Shown: positions 34,861 to 42,944 of the stretch, piece by piece
How the letters are laid out: each line of letters begins with the position of its first letter
How positions within the stretch are numbered: position 1 is the stretch's first letter
Source: MTP4 sp9310u
Lineage (GTDB): Archaea > Halobacteriota > Methanosarcinia > Methanosarcinales > Methanosarcinaceae
Direction of reading: 5' to 3'
NCBI GenBank assembly: GCA_030627005.1
Contig: DAOUSW010000010.1
Location: 1-50,416, forward strand
DNA: 50,416 nucleotides
Notes under the pieces: model-generated
Database searches by the model: none
What the model saw: the letters and a program-made list of their open reading frames with translations, nothing else
Told to the model about the DNA's origin: nothing
Program-made: the position numbers and the translations under genes

Positions 34861-36279
34861 ATGAAAATTATGTTAAAAAACCTGGAAAAGATTGGAAAAT
34901 TATTATTGTTAACCTGTGTGATACTTATTGCATTGTCATCACCGGGAGCAGCTGTGACGGCAGAGGAAAACGCGCAGGCGATCTCTGACGTGCAGACCGC
35001 TCTTACCTTCGTATGGCTCCTGGTAGCAAGTGCCCTGGTATTCTTCATGCATACCGGGTTCTCAATGGTAGAAATCGGGCTTACGAGAAGCAAGAACACG
35101 GCAAACATTCTCATGAAAAACTTCATGACCGTGGTTCTCGGGATCCTGGTCTACTGGGCCGTGGGCTGGGGAGTCATGTACGGAGCCGACGCAGCGGGCC
35201 TGATAGGGACTAACCAGTTCTTCTTAATGGGAGCCGACAACTCGACCTTTAACGGCTGGTTCTTCCAGATGGTCTTTGCAGCAACCGGAGCAACGATCGT
35301 ATCCGGGGCAATGGCCGAACGTACTGATTTCAAGGCTTACCTGGTCTACTGTGTCCTGATGGTTGCAGTAATCTACCCAATTTACGGACACTGGGTCTGG
35401 AGCGGGGCTGACATGGCACTCCTGACCGGAGCTGAAAGCCCGATCGTCAAGGCAATAGGAGTCGCACACCACGACTTTGCAGGGTCCGGAGTCGTACACT
35501 CAATTGGCGGATACTCTGCCCTTGCCGGGGTACTCCTTGTGGGAGCAAGAATAGGCAAGTTCAAAAACGGAAAGCCCATGGCAATTCCGGGTCACAACCT
35601 GGCCTTTGCTTTCTTCGGGACTTTGATCCTGGCCCTTGGCTGGATAGGGTTCAACGGAGGAAGTACCCTTGACGGAAACGACGCTTACATGAACCTTGTC
35701 GTTGTCAACACTTTCATTGCAGGCGCTGCGGGCGCTGTCATAGTAATGCTGATCACCTGGCTGAAGACCGGGAAACCTGACCCGTCCCTTACCGCAAACG
35801 GGCTTCTCGGCGGACTTGTTGCAATCACCGCTCCCTGTGGATCAGTTAGCCCCTCAGCATCCCTTGTTATAGGGATCATTGCAGGATTCGTGATTTATTT
35901 CGGTGTAATGTTCAACGAAAACGTCCTCAAGGTAGACGACCCCGTAGGTGCGATTGTAGTACACGGGTACTGCGGAAGCTGGGGCCTGCTCTCAGTAGGG
36001 CTTTTCTCCATAGGAATGGGGAACGGAATCCTCGCAGACGCGGTCTATGCCGCTGAAGTCCCGGGCCTGCTCTATGGCGGTGGAATCGGGCTGCTGACAA
36101 TCCAGGCAGTGGCTGTAATCGTCAGCATGATCTGGGGATTCGGAATGTCATATATATTCTTCAAGATAATTGACGCGGTAATCGGACTGCGGGTGCCCGA
36201 AGACGTTGAAATCATGGGCCTGGACATCGCTGAACACGGCATCAGGGCATACCCTGAATACCAGCCTGCAGAGGATTAA
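34861..36279 (+). CDS. amtB: Ammonium transporter AmtB
   Basis: 472 residues. Integral membrane channel for ammonium/ammonia, trimeric in the family. The N-terminal hydrophobic leader (LLLLTCVILIALSSPGAAV) is followed by the Amt start AISDVQTALTFVWLLVASALVFFMHTGFSMVE, then eleven hydrophobic segments. The twin pore histidines are in GSGVVHSIGG (about residue 217) and VHGYCGSWG (about residue 370). The C-terminus VPEDVEIMGLDIAEHGIRAYPEY is the conserved tail that contacts PII. AAGGAGG precedes the ATG by four bases. glnK starts 13 bases downstream: the usual amtB-glnK pair. Confidence 0.97.
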   Translation: MKIMLKNLEKIGKLLLLTCVILIALSSPGAAVTAEENAQAISDVQTALTFVWLLVASALVFFMHTGFSMVEIGLTRSKNTANILMKNFMTVVLGILVYWAVGWGVMYGADAAGLIGTNQFFLMGADNSTFNGWFFQMVFAATGATIVSGAMAERTDFKAYLVYCVLMVAVIYPIYGHWVWSGADMALLTGAESPIVKAIGVAHHDFAGSGVVHSIGGYSALAGVLLVGARIGKFKNGKPMAIPGHNLAFAFFGTLILALGWIGFNGGSTLDGNDAYMNLVVVNTFIAGAAGAVIVMLITWLKTGKPDPSLTANGLLGGLVAITAPCGSVSPSASLVIGIIAGFVIYFGVMFNENVLKVDDPVGAIVVHGYCGSWGLLSVGLFSIGMGNGILADAVYAAEVPGLLYGGGIGLLTIQAVAVIVSMIWGFGMSYIFFKIIDAVIGLRVPEDVEIMGLDIAEHGIRAYPEYQPAED

Positions 36280-36291
36280 GAGGTGATCCGA

Positions 36292-36630
36292 ATGTACAAG
36301 ATCGAAGCAATCATAAAACCCACTAAATTGCATGAAGTAAAGGATGCCCTGGAAGAAGCAGGGTTTGCAAGCCTCACCGTGACCGAGGTCAAGGGAAGAG
36401 GGCAACAGAAAGGGATCGTGCAGCAGTGGAGAGGAAGGAAATACTGTGTTGACCTCCTTCCGAAAACGAAAATCGAGATAGTTATCCCGGATAACAAACT
36501 CGACCAGATTATCGACGTGATTCAGAAAACGGCCTCCACGGGAGAAATCGGAGATGGAAAGATCTTTATCTACCCGGTAGAAACCGTAATCAGGATCCGG
36601 ACAGGAGAAAGAGATGGAGATGCACTCTAA
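36292..36630 (+). CDS. glnK: PII signal-transduction protein GlnK
   Basis: 112 residues. Trimeric PII protein that senses 2-oxoglutarate and ATP/ADP and blocks AmtB when nitrogen is ample. The signature VTEVKGRGQQKG (residues about 29-40), the T-loop with tyrosine in WRGRKYCVDLLPKTKIEIV, and the C-terminal signature TGEIGDGKIFIYPVE are present. The start is the ATG giving MYKIEAIIKP, behind GGTGAT. A GTG at 36283 lies within that ribosome binding site. Co-transcribed with amtB. Confidence 0.96.
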   Translation: MYKIEAIIKPTKLHEVKDALEEAGFASLTVTEVKGRGQQKGIVQQWRGRKYCVDLLPKTKIEIVIPDNKLDQIIDVIQKTASTGEIGDGKIFIYPVETVIRIRTGERDGDAL

Positions 36631-36841
36631 CCGCATCCCTCTCCTATTTCCTTAATTTCCGTCCCGGATTAAACACCGCCTGAAAAGGATCATCCCAAAA
36701 AAACTCAAAACACCAAAACCTCAAAACCGTTAAAAGCCAGGCTGCAGACCTGCAAAAAACAGAGATAAAATTTAGAAAAATAAGAAATTGCTAATTAAAA
36801 CCAGACGTAAAAACAACTTTAAAACCCGGGAGGTATCCATA

Positions 36842-37288
36842 ATGTCAGAATTCAAATCAGTATCGGAATTCAATGCAAAAAACGTAAACTTCGAGATCCC
36901 TCGAGGATACGGCACGTCCGTCATCAAGTTTTATTTCTGGATCGGGCTCGTATCCGCAGTCCTGCTGAGGGCCATAATAATAGCTGACCACTACAGCGCA
37001 TTCTACGCAAAAGTGATCTGGTATCTCGGGGTCACAGGACATCTCTGGTTCTTCATGCACAGATACCATATCGCAAAGCGCAGATTCAGCGTCATAAAGG
37101 ACCTTGAACTGCTTAAAAAGGTCCGAAACCAGCAGAAACTCTCGGAAAAGGATATTGAAGGGCTCGATTATCTGCTCTGGAGCCTCTCGGTTTCCAAAGA
37201 ACGCTCAAACTATCTGGTAATCTCGGTATTTTCCGTGATTTCAATCGTGTTGTCCCTTCTTCTGGATCTGGGGGTCCTGAACATCTAA
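36842..37288 (+). CDS. Small membrane protein of unknown function
   Basis: 148 residues. Hydrophobic segments near residues 28-47 (FYFWIGLVSAVLLRAIIIAD), 55-72 (AKVIWYLGVTGHLWFFMH) and 123-146 (YLVISVFSVISIVLSLLLDLG), separated by a charged loop with KKVRNQQKLSEKDIEGLD. GGGAGGT precedes the ATG by six bases. It lies 211 bases after glnK. No family recognised and no link to nitrogen metabolism shown beyond position. Confidence 0.75.
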   Translation: MSEFKSVSEFNAKNVNFEIPRGYGTSVIKFYFWIGLVSAVLLRAIIIADHYSAFYAKVIWYLGVTGHLWFFMHRYHIAKRRFSVIKDLELLKKVRNQQKLSEKDIEGLDYLLWSLSVSKERSNYLVISVFSVISIVLSLLLDLGVLNI

Positions 37289-37586
37289 AAGGGACTTCAC
37301 CCAATTTTTCCCCTACTACTTTTACATGAAATTCGACAATTTTTGAATCAAAACTTTCAAAATCAAACTTTTTTTGGCTCGAAGGGTCCCGGGAACTGAT
37401 CACCTTAAACTGCCTGAAACCACCCTAAAACATTTGAAAAAACATGAAAAAACATGAACACCTGAAAACACCTGAAAACGTCTTAAACCAGAGAAACAGA
37501 ACCATGTGCCGCTCCAGAATATTTTTAAAGATATGAATAAGAAATCTATATAATACATAGCTGATTATGATCTTAGGGGGAGTGTT

Positions 37587-37886
37587 ATGGCAGAAGTTTT
37601 GAGATTATCACCAGCTATCTGCGCATATCCTGACGAGGAGTATAAAAATTTGAGGATTGAAGTTATACTTCCGGGGATTGAGAAAGAAAACATATCTTTC
37701 AAGCTGGCAGAAGACGGTTTCTACGTAAAAGCGACAAAAGAGGGAATGGAATACGTAGACAGTTATTCAATCTGCTGCCCGGTAAACACTGACAAGGCCG
37801 TTGCCACCTATTCAAACGGGATTCTGAAGGTCACTGTCCCCTACCAGGAGCCCTTTGAAAATGCAGTGGACGTGAAAATTGAATAA
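37587..37886 (+). CDS. Mini Hsp20/alpha-crystallin-like protein 1
   Basis: 99 residues. The CS/Hsp20 fold is suggested by EEYKNLRIEVILPGIEKENISFKLAEDGFYVKA and the closing strand GILKVTVPYQEPFENAVDVKIE, which resembles the G-x-L-x-x-x-x-P end of alpha-crystallin domains. Shorter than canonical Hsp20 (no N-terminal arm, no I-x-I tail), so it may be a co-chaperone or regulatory variant. GGGGGAG precedes the ATG. Tandem paralogue at 37949. Confidence 0.75.
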   Translation: MAEVLRLSPAICAYPDEEYKNLRIEVILPGIEKENISFKLAEDGFYVKATKEGMEYVDSYSICCPVNTDKAVATYSNGILKVTVPYQEPFENAVDVKIE

Positions 37887-37948
37887 ATGCCTGAAACAGT
37901 AAACAGGAATCCAGACCGGAGTGCCGAATTTTTCCGGGGAGGGGTATT

Positions 37949-38257
37949 ATGGAAAATCCGATACCTAAAATAATGAAAACTCCTATAATAGCAATGTATC
38001 ATGATGATGAGCATAAAAACCTCACAATTGAGGTTGAGTTGCCGGATGTGGAAAATGAAAACATAACCCTCATGATGCATGAGAACAGCTTTTACCTGAA
38101 AGCCTCCAGCAATAGCGTTGAGTACCTGGGGTCCTTTTTCATGGATGGGCCTGTGGATCCCGAAAAAGCCATAGCAACTAACAATAGAGGTATGCTTACG
38201 ATTAAAGTCCCTTACAAAGAGGGCTTCCTGTGCGCAAGAAACATACCAATTGAATAA
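37949..38257 (+). CDS. Mini Hsp20/alpha-crystallin-like protein 2
   Basis: 102 residues, paralogue of the preceding gene (DEHKNLTIEVELPDVENENITLMMHENSFYLKA; GMLTIKVPYKEGF). GGGGAGGGG lies before the ATG. The 62-base gap and same strand suggest co-transcription. Overall identity to its neighbour is moderate, so the duplication is old and functions may differ. Confidence 0.75.
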   Translation: MENPIPKIMKTPIIAMYHDDEHKNLTIEVELPDVENENITLMMHENSFYLKASSNSVEYLGSFFMDGPVDPEKAIATNNRGMLTIKVPYKEGFLCARNIPIE

Positions 38258-38347
38258 AAGCTATGGGCCAGAATCGGAATATAAAAACAGAAAACTTATT
38301 TTTTGATATTAATTTTACCCGTATTCCTTGAAAGAAGAGGGAACCCC

Positions 38348-38557
38348 ATGAAGATAGTAAAATGCGGAGATCTTGGATTCAGGTGCAATTTTATTGCAAC
38401 CGGCACCAACGCCGAGCAGGTAAAAAAAGAAATGTTCGAGCACATAGAAAAGGAACATAAGGACCTTCTCGAAGAGATGTCCGAAGACGACATAAACCAC
38501 ATAAAATACAGGATCTCGACTCTTCTTGCCCGGAGCTGCGGTTGCGGAGCCCTTTGA
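38348..38557 (+). CDS. DUF1059-family small protein
   Basis: 69 residues. MKIVKCGDLGFRCNFIATG, then a helical segment with EHIEKEHKD, matches the DUF1059 pattern (small predicted metal-binding protein; cysteines and histidines). It ends in CGCGAL, adding two more cysteines. GAGGG lies before the ATG. Function unknown in the family. Confidence 0.8.
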   Translation: MKIVKCGDLGFRCNFIATGTNAEQVKKEMFEHIEKEHKDLLEEMSEDDINHIKYRISTLLARSCGCGAL

Positions 38558-38645
38558 ACTGAAAAAAGAAGAACTAGTTTAGGGGGGCATGGAGCCCCGC
38601 AAAACTTACCTCAAGCTCTCAAGGGCATAGAGCCCCAAGTTTTTT

Positions 38646-39128
38646 TCACGGGTTCAGCACCCAGATCCGGTAATTCAGCAATGCTGCGAAACTGACCCAG
38701 AGAAGGTAAGGGACCAGCAAAATTGAAGCTGTTTTTGAAATTTTGCTGAAGAGAACTATTGTCAGGAAGATCGACAGCCATAGCAGGATGATTTCCATGA
38801 AGGCATAAAAAGGAGACTGAAGCCCGAAAAAGAGAATGGACCAGAGGGCATTTAGTGCCAGCTGAACTCCGAAAACAAAAATCCCCACTTTTACGTCTTT
38901 TCGCTCCAGACCCTCTTCCCAGACCAGGTAAAGAGAAATCCCCATAAGGGTATACAGGATAATCCATACCGGGGAAAAGACCCAGCCCGGAGGATTGAAA
39001 GCAGGCTTTTCAATGGCAGCATACCAGCTTTCAATGGAAGTTACCGTAAAAACCGAACCAATTATCCCTGCAAACTGACAGACCAGTACCGAAACAATGA
39101 GTCTGAATTTGTTTATTTCTTGAAGCAT
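38646..39128 (-). CDS. tspO: TspO/MBR family tryptophan-rich sensory protein
   Basis: 160 residues with five predicted membrane helices. Family motifs: WYAAIEKPAFNPPGWVFSPVWIILYTLMGISLYLVW (residues about 33-68) and the ALNALWSILFFGLQSPFYAF segment. TspO proteins bind porphyrins or other tetrapyrroles and affect stress responses. In methanogens a link with tetrapyrrole cofactors is only a guess. The ATG at 39128 has GGTGGGGAG upstream; the GTG at 39140 is part of that region. Confidence 0.93.
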   Translation of the reverse strand: MLQEINKFRLIVSVLVCQFAGIIGSVFTVTSIESWYAAIEKPAFNPPGWVFSPVWIILYTLMGISLYLVWEEGLERKDVKVGIFVFGVQLALNALWSILFFGLQSPFYAFMEIILLWLSIFLTIVLFSKISKTASILLVPYLLWVSFAALLNYRIWVLNP

Positions 39129-39436
39129 ACTCCCCACCACGTGACATCCAGATCCCGGAAGTTCCGGCCTCTGGAGATTATAAGGTACTCAGGAATTATA
39201 TACGTGAAATGATAAATATCTATACCGAGGGGAATGAGATCTGTTAGCGGGACCTGTTAATGGGATATGTCAGCTGAAACTGTTGAGCTTCTTCGTGCAA
39301 TAGGATATGTTAGCTGAAACTGTTAGTAGGAGATGTCAACTGGACATGTTAGCGGGACCCTGTAGCCCGATTTACTGAAAAAAGCCAGTTTTCAATAAAC
39401 GTCCTTCCAGATTTCAACCCACAAAATTATAGCAAA
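39129..39436. other. Divergent region between tspO and glnA
   Basis: It contains imperfect repeats of the type GTTAGCGGGACCTGTTA / GGATATGTTAGCTGAAACTGTTAG (39242-39365). No gene. Confidence 0.45.
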
Positions 39437-39447
39437 CTATATATATT
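39437..39447 (+). promoter_or_regulatory. TATA box of glnA
   Basis: ACTATATATAT is centred about 26 bases before the predicted start site near 39468, which falls in the NrpR-type operator. Confidence 0.6.
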
Positions 39448-39453
39448 ATTAGG

Positions 39454-39471
39454 TAGGTAAGAGATTACCTA
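39454..39471 (+). promoter_or_regulatory. NrpR-type operator of glnA
   Basis: TAGGTA-AGAGAT-TACCTA is a perfect palindrome containing GGTA-N6-TACC (39456-39469), the nitrogen-repressor NrpR site described for Methanosarcina mazei. It overlaps the predicted transcription start, so a bound repressor would block initiation under nitrogen sufficiency. Confidence 0.8.
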
Positions 39472-39495
39472 ATGCCTAGCGAGGATGGCGTCAAG

Positions 39496-40842
39496 ATGGT
39501 GCAAGCAAACAACATACCTAAGACTAAAGAAGATGTACTTCAGGCTGTAATCGAGCGTGACGTGAAATTTATCAGGACCCAGTTTACCGATACACTCGGG
39601 ATTATCAAAAGCTGGGCAATTCCCGTTGAACAGCTCGAAGAGGCCTTTGAAAACGGAGTCATGTTTGACGGATCTTCCATTGAAGGATTCACCAGAATTG
39701 AAGAATCCGACATGAAACTCGTACTTGACCCTTCGACTTTCAGGCTTCTCCCCTGGAGACCCTCGACAGGGGCTGTTGCCAGGATTCTCGGAGATGTTTA
39801 CCTCCCTAACGGAAAACCTTTCGATGGAGACCCGAGATATGTCCTGAAGAGCGTAATTGCAGAAGCCGAAGAAATGGGTTATTCCATGAACGTTGGCCCG
39901 GAACTCGAATTCTTCCTCTTCAAACTGGACGAAAACGGAAACCCCACAACCGAACTTACCGACCAGGGCGGGTACTTTGACTTCGCACCCCTGGACAGGG
40001 CTCAGGATGTCAGGAGAGACATTGACTATGCCCTGGAACATATGGGATTCCAGATCGAGGCATCCCACCACGAAGTAGCCCCATCCCAGCACGAAATCGA
40101 TTTCAGGTTCGGGGACGTGCTGACTACGGCGGACAATGTAGTCACTTTCAAATACGTGGTTAAGTCCATCGCATACCACAAAGGTTACTACGCAACCTTC
40201 ATGCCAAAACCCCTGTACGGCGAGAACGGCTCGGGTATGCACACCAACCAGTCCCTCTTCAAGGACGGCAAAAACGTCTTCTATGACCCGGATACTCCGG
40301 ACCAGCTTTCTAACGAGGCAAGATACTACATCGGCGGGCTGATGAAGCACATAAGGGAATTTGCAGCCGTAACAAACCCGGTGGTAAACTCCTACAAGAG
40401 GCTCGTGCCAGGGTATGAAGCTCCCATTTACGTGACCTGGTCCGCCAGCAACAGGAGTTCCCTTATAAGGATTCCGGCCACCCGCGGCAACGGTACCAGG
40501 GTGGAACTCAGGTGTCCGGACCCGGCCTGCAACCCCTACCTGGCCTTCGCTCTCATGCTGAAAGCCGGACTCGACGGGATCAAGAACAAGGTCGAGCCTG
40601 GAGAAGCGACCAATGTCAACATCTTCAACCTGACGGAAAAAGAGCGCGAAGCAAGGGGTATCACTTCCCTGCCCGGAAACCTCAAGGAAGCAATCGACGA
40701 GATGAAGCAGAGCAAGTTCGCAAAGGAAGCCCTTGGGAAACATGTCTTTGAAAACTACCTCTGCTCAAAGATCGTCGAGTGGGACGAATACAAAGCTGTT
40801 GTCCACTCCTGGGAACTCGACAGATATCTGCCGATGCTCTGA
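39496..40842 (+). CDS. glnA: Glutamine synthetase, type GlnA1
   Basis: 448 residues. ATP-dependent amidation of glutamate to glutamine. Class I signatures: MFDGSSIEGF near residue 56, GPELEFFLF near 133, HHEVAPSQHEIDFRF near 193-207, NGSGMHTNQSLF near 245, NRSSLIRIPATRGNGTRVELRCPDPACNPYLA near 316-347. The C-terminal tail lacks an adenylylation-type extension; methanosarcinal GlnA1 is controlled by 2-oxoglutarate and GlnK-type interaction. Start at the second ATG (MVQANN): the predicted transcript begins near 39468, leaving GAGGATGG in a short leader. The ATG at 39472 would be almost leaderless. Confidence 0.96.
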   Translation: MVQANNIPKTKEDVLQAVIERDVKFIRTQFTDTLGIIKSWAIPVEQLEEAFENGVMFDGSSIEGFTRIEESDMKLVLDPSTFRLLPWRPSTGAVARILGDVYLPNGKPFDGDPRYVLKSVIAEAEEMGYSMNVGPELEFFLFKLDENGNPTTELTDQGGYFDFAPLDRAQDVRRDIDYALEHMGFQIEASHHEVAPSQHEIDFRFGDVLTTADNVVTFKYVVKSIAYHKGYYATFMPKPLYGENGSGMHTNQSLFKDGKNVFYDPDTPDQLSNEARYYIGGLMKHIREFAAVTNPVVNSYKRLVPGYEAPIYVTWSASNRSSLIRIPATRGNGTRVELRCPDPACNPYLAFALMLKAGLDGIKNKVEPGEATNVNIFNLTEKEREARGITSLPGNLKEAIDEMKQSKFAKEALGKHVFENYLCSKIVEWDEYKAVVHSWELDRYLPML

Positions 40843-41690
40843 GCGTTTAACATAGGTATTATAGTAAAGCACTATAGTAAAGCACTATAGTAAAGCACTG
40901 GAAATACGATAAAGCATCAGACATCCTCCCGGAAACATTATGCGTGCCTGCCGGAAAAACTCAGGGGGAAAATATTCCTGCCGGAGACCCCGGAAGGCAT
41001 GTATAGTTACCGGGGAAATGGGCCCCAGGTTAAAACGGAAAACGTAAGCCTTTAAGTATACATTTTAACTCATATTATAAGTTAAAATGAAAAAGTATTC
41101 CTTTTAACGAGTTCTTTTCGAAGGCAGAAGCCAGCATGAGATTTTATGGCATAGACTGCCGCCAGAACCCTATAATTTCCCCCACTTTTTTTCGGCCAGA
41201 GGAAACAACTTCCCTTTTTCATGAGATACCAACTGTTATCCGGGCTGTCCGGAATTTCCGCGGTGCGGATAAGCAGAGTGAATAACAATATAAGGGACAA
41301 AATCGAAGATTCCGATATCCGGACCATGCCCACAGGAGAGAAACCCATTTCGAGAGGAACAAAACAGGGAAGAAAAGTATCCCCTTTCGGGAAAAAAACG
41401 GTCTTTTCAGGGACTGCTTCAAAGGAAACATTGGTCAGGAAAAAAGAAACATATATATATTGTCAAATAGGTACTAAATTACTTACTTCCCATAGCGGCG
41501 GCCTTCTCAACACCTGAAACGGAAAAAACAGAAGCAGGAGAAGGGAATGTCGAGAATTATACACATTACAAACATAATTAGAATTGGACCAATTTATGCG
41601 ACTTGCGATCTTTAAAAACCGCAAGCATAAACCCCATGGAATCAAAATTCTTCACGGATAATTTTTTGAAGAAATTTTTAATAACGGAAC
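40843..41690. other. Long gene-free stretch between glnA and the glutamate synthase genes
   Basis: It starts with three perfect 13-bp units of ATAGTAAAGCACT (40861-40899). The remainder is AT-rich, with short ORFs on both strands that lack ribosome binding sites. A promoter-like TATATATATT lies near 41451-41461. Confidence 0.45.
40861..40899. repeat. 13-bp tandem repeat, three units
   Basis: ATAGTAAAGCACT three times in perfect tandem, directly after glnA. Confidence 0.9.
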
Positions 41691-41847
41691 ATCGGATAAT
41701 CAAAATATCCGGATTCAAAAAATATTCAGATTATCAAAAATATCCGGACTACCAAAATATCCGGATTATCAAAAATATCCGGATTACCAAAAATATCCGG
41801 ATTATCAAGGATATCCGGACTACCAAAAATATCCGGATTATCAAGAA
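41691..41847. repeat. 17-18-bp tandem repeat with palindromic core TATCCGGAT
   Basis: Eight units (TATCCGG or variant at 41706, 41723, 41741, 41758, 41776, 41794, 41812, 41830). Seven keep TATCCGGA, whose ATCCGGAT form is a palindrome. Ends 45 bases before the glutamate synthase start. Confidence 0.9.
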
Positions 41848-41891
41848 ATTTGTTAACAAAAAACATTACGTTCATTTCTAGAGTGATCGAA

Positions 41892-42944
41892 ATGTGTGGA
41901 ATAATAGGCTTCATAGACAAGACAAAGTCCACAATGGACGGGTCGAAAATAAAAGCCGCCCTGAGTCTCATGAATGAAAGAGGCAGTGGAGACGGGGCAG
42001 GCTATGTCGCATACGGGATTTACCCCGATTATGCAGACTGTTACGCGCTTCATGTTTTTTTTGACAACATGGTAGAACCAAAAACAAAGGTTGATGAAAT
42101 CCTCCACCGCTGGGGCACTGTTGTCCACCAGGAAGAAATCCCCACCGTCGAACAACCGGGACTGAAGAGAGTACACACCCCCTGGAGATACTTCTTCAAG
42201 CCCTTTGACGACATGATCGGAGGAAAGGTAGGTTCCGAGAAGGACATCATCAAGCACATCGTAATGGAAGTGAACTCTTCTATCGACGGTGCCCTGGTCT
42301 TTTCTTCAGGCAAGAATATGGGAGTCTTCAAGGCTTCCGGCTGGCCGGAAGAAGTGGCGGACTTCTACAGGATAGAGGACTACGAAGGCTACATCTGGCT
42401 TGCCCACAACCGTTACCCCACAAATTCCCCCGGCTGGTGGGGAGGAGCACACCCCTTCAACCTGCTTGACTGGTCCGTTGTACACAACGGGGAAATTACC
42501 TCTTACGGGACAAACCAGCGCTATGTGGAAGGTTACGGGTACAAGTGCACCCTGCTCACGGACACCGAAGTCGTGGCATACCTCTTTGACCTCCTCGGAA
42601 GGCAGCACGAGCTTCCTACGGAAACGGTGGTCAAAGCCCTCGCCCCCCCATTCTGGGACGAAATAGACCGCATGTCCCCTGTCGAAGAAGAGCTGCACCG
42701 GGCAATCCGCCTGACCTACGGCTCTGCCCTCATGAACGGCCCCTTTGCGATTGTGGTCGCATCGAACGAAGGGATTGTGGGCTTCACTGACAGGATCAAA
42801 CTCCGCCCCCTCGTGGTAGGAGAAAACGGGGACAAGCTCTACATCTCCAGTGAAGAGTCCGCAATGAGGGTCCTGGACCCCGAAGTTAAGAACATCCGCG
42901 CCCCGCGGGCAGGAGAGCCCATCATAGGGAGGTTTAACGCATGA
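41892..42944 (+). CDS. Glutamate synthase, glutaminase (domain 1) subunit
   Basis: 350 residues. Class II amidotransferase domain that hydrolyses glutamine and releases ammonia to the synthase partner. The start MCGIIGF places the nucleophile cysteine at position 2, which requires this ATG and rules out the in-frame ATG at 41850. Further motifs: HNRYPTNSPGWWGGAHPF (about residues 175-192) and VVHNGEITSYGTN (about 198-210). AGTGATC lies three bases before the ATG, the same arrangement as for the last gene of the set. The next gene overlaps by four bases (ATGA). Confidence 0.92.
   Translation: MCGIIGFIDKTKSTMDGSKIKAALSLMNERGSGDGAGYVAYGIYPDYADCYALHVFFDNMVEPKTKVDEILHRWGTVVHQEEIPTVEQPGLKRVHTPWRYFFKPFDDMIGGKVGSEKDIIKHIVMEVNSSIDGALVFSSGKNMGVFKASGWPEEVADFYRIEDYEGYIWLAHNRYPTNSPGWWGGAHPFNLLDWSVVHNGEITSYGTNQRYVEGYGYKCTLLTDTEVVAYLFDLLGRQHELPTETVVKALAPPFWDEIDRMSPVEEELHRAIRLTYGSALMNGPFAIVVASNEGIVGFTDRIKLRPLVVGENGDKLYISSEESAMRVLDPEVKNIRAPRAGEPIIGRFNA

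Noticed and set aside
41603..41881. ORF with repeated YPDYQ-like units upstream of glutamate synthase
   Set aside because: It is the translation of the 18-bp DNA repeat, lacks a ribosome binding site, and runs into the start region of the glutaminase gene.
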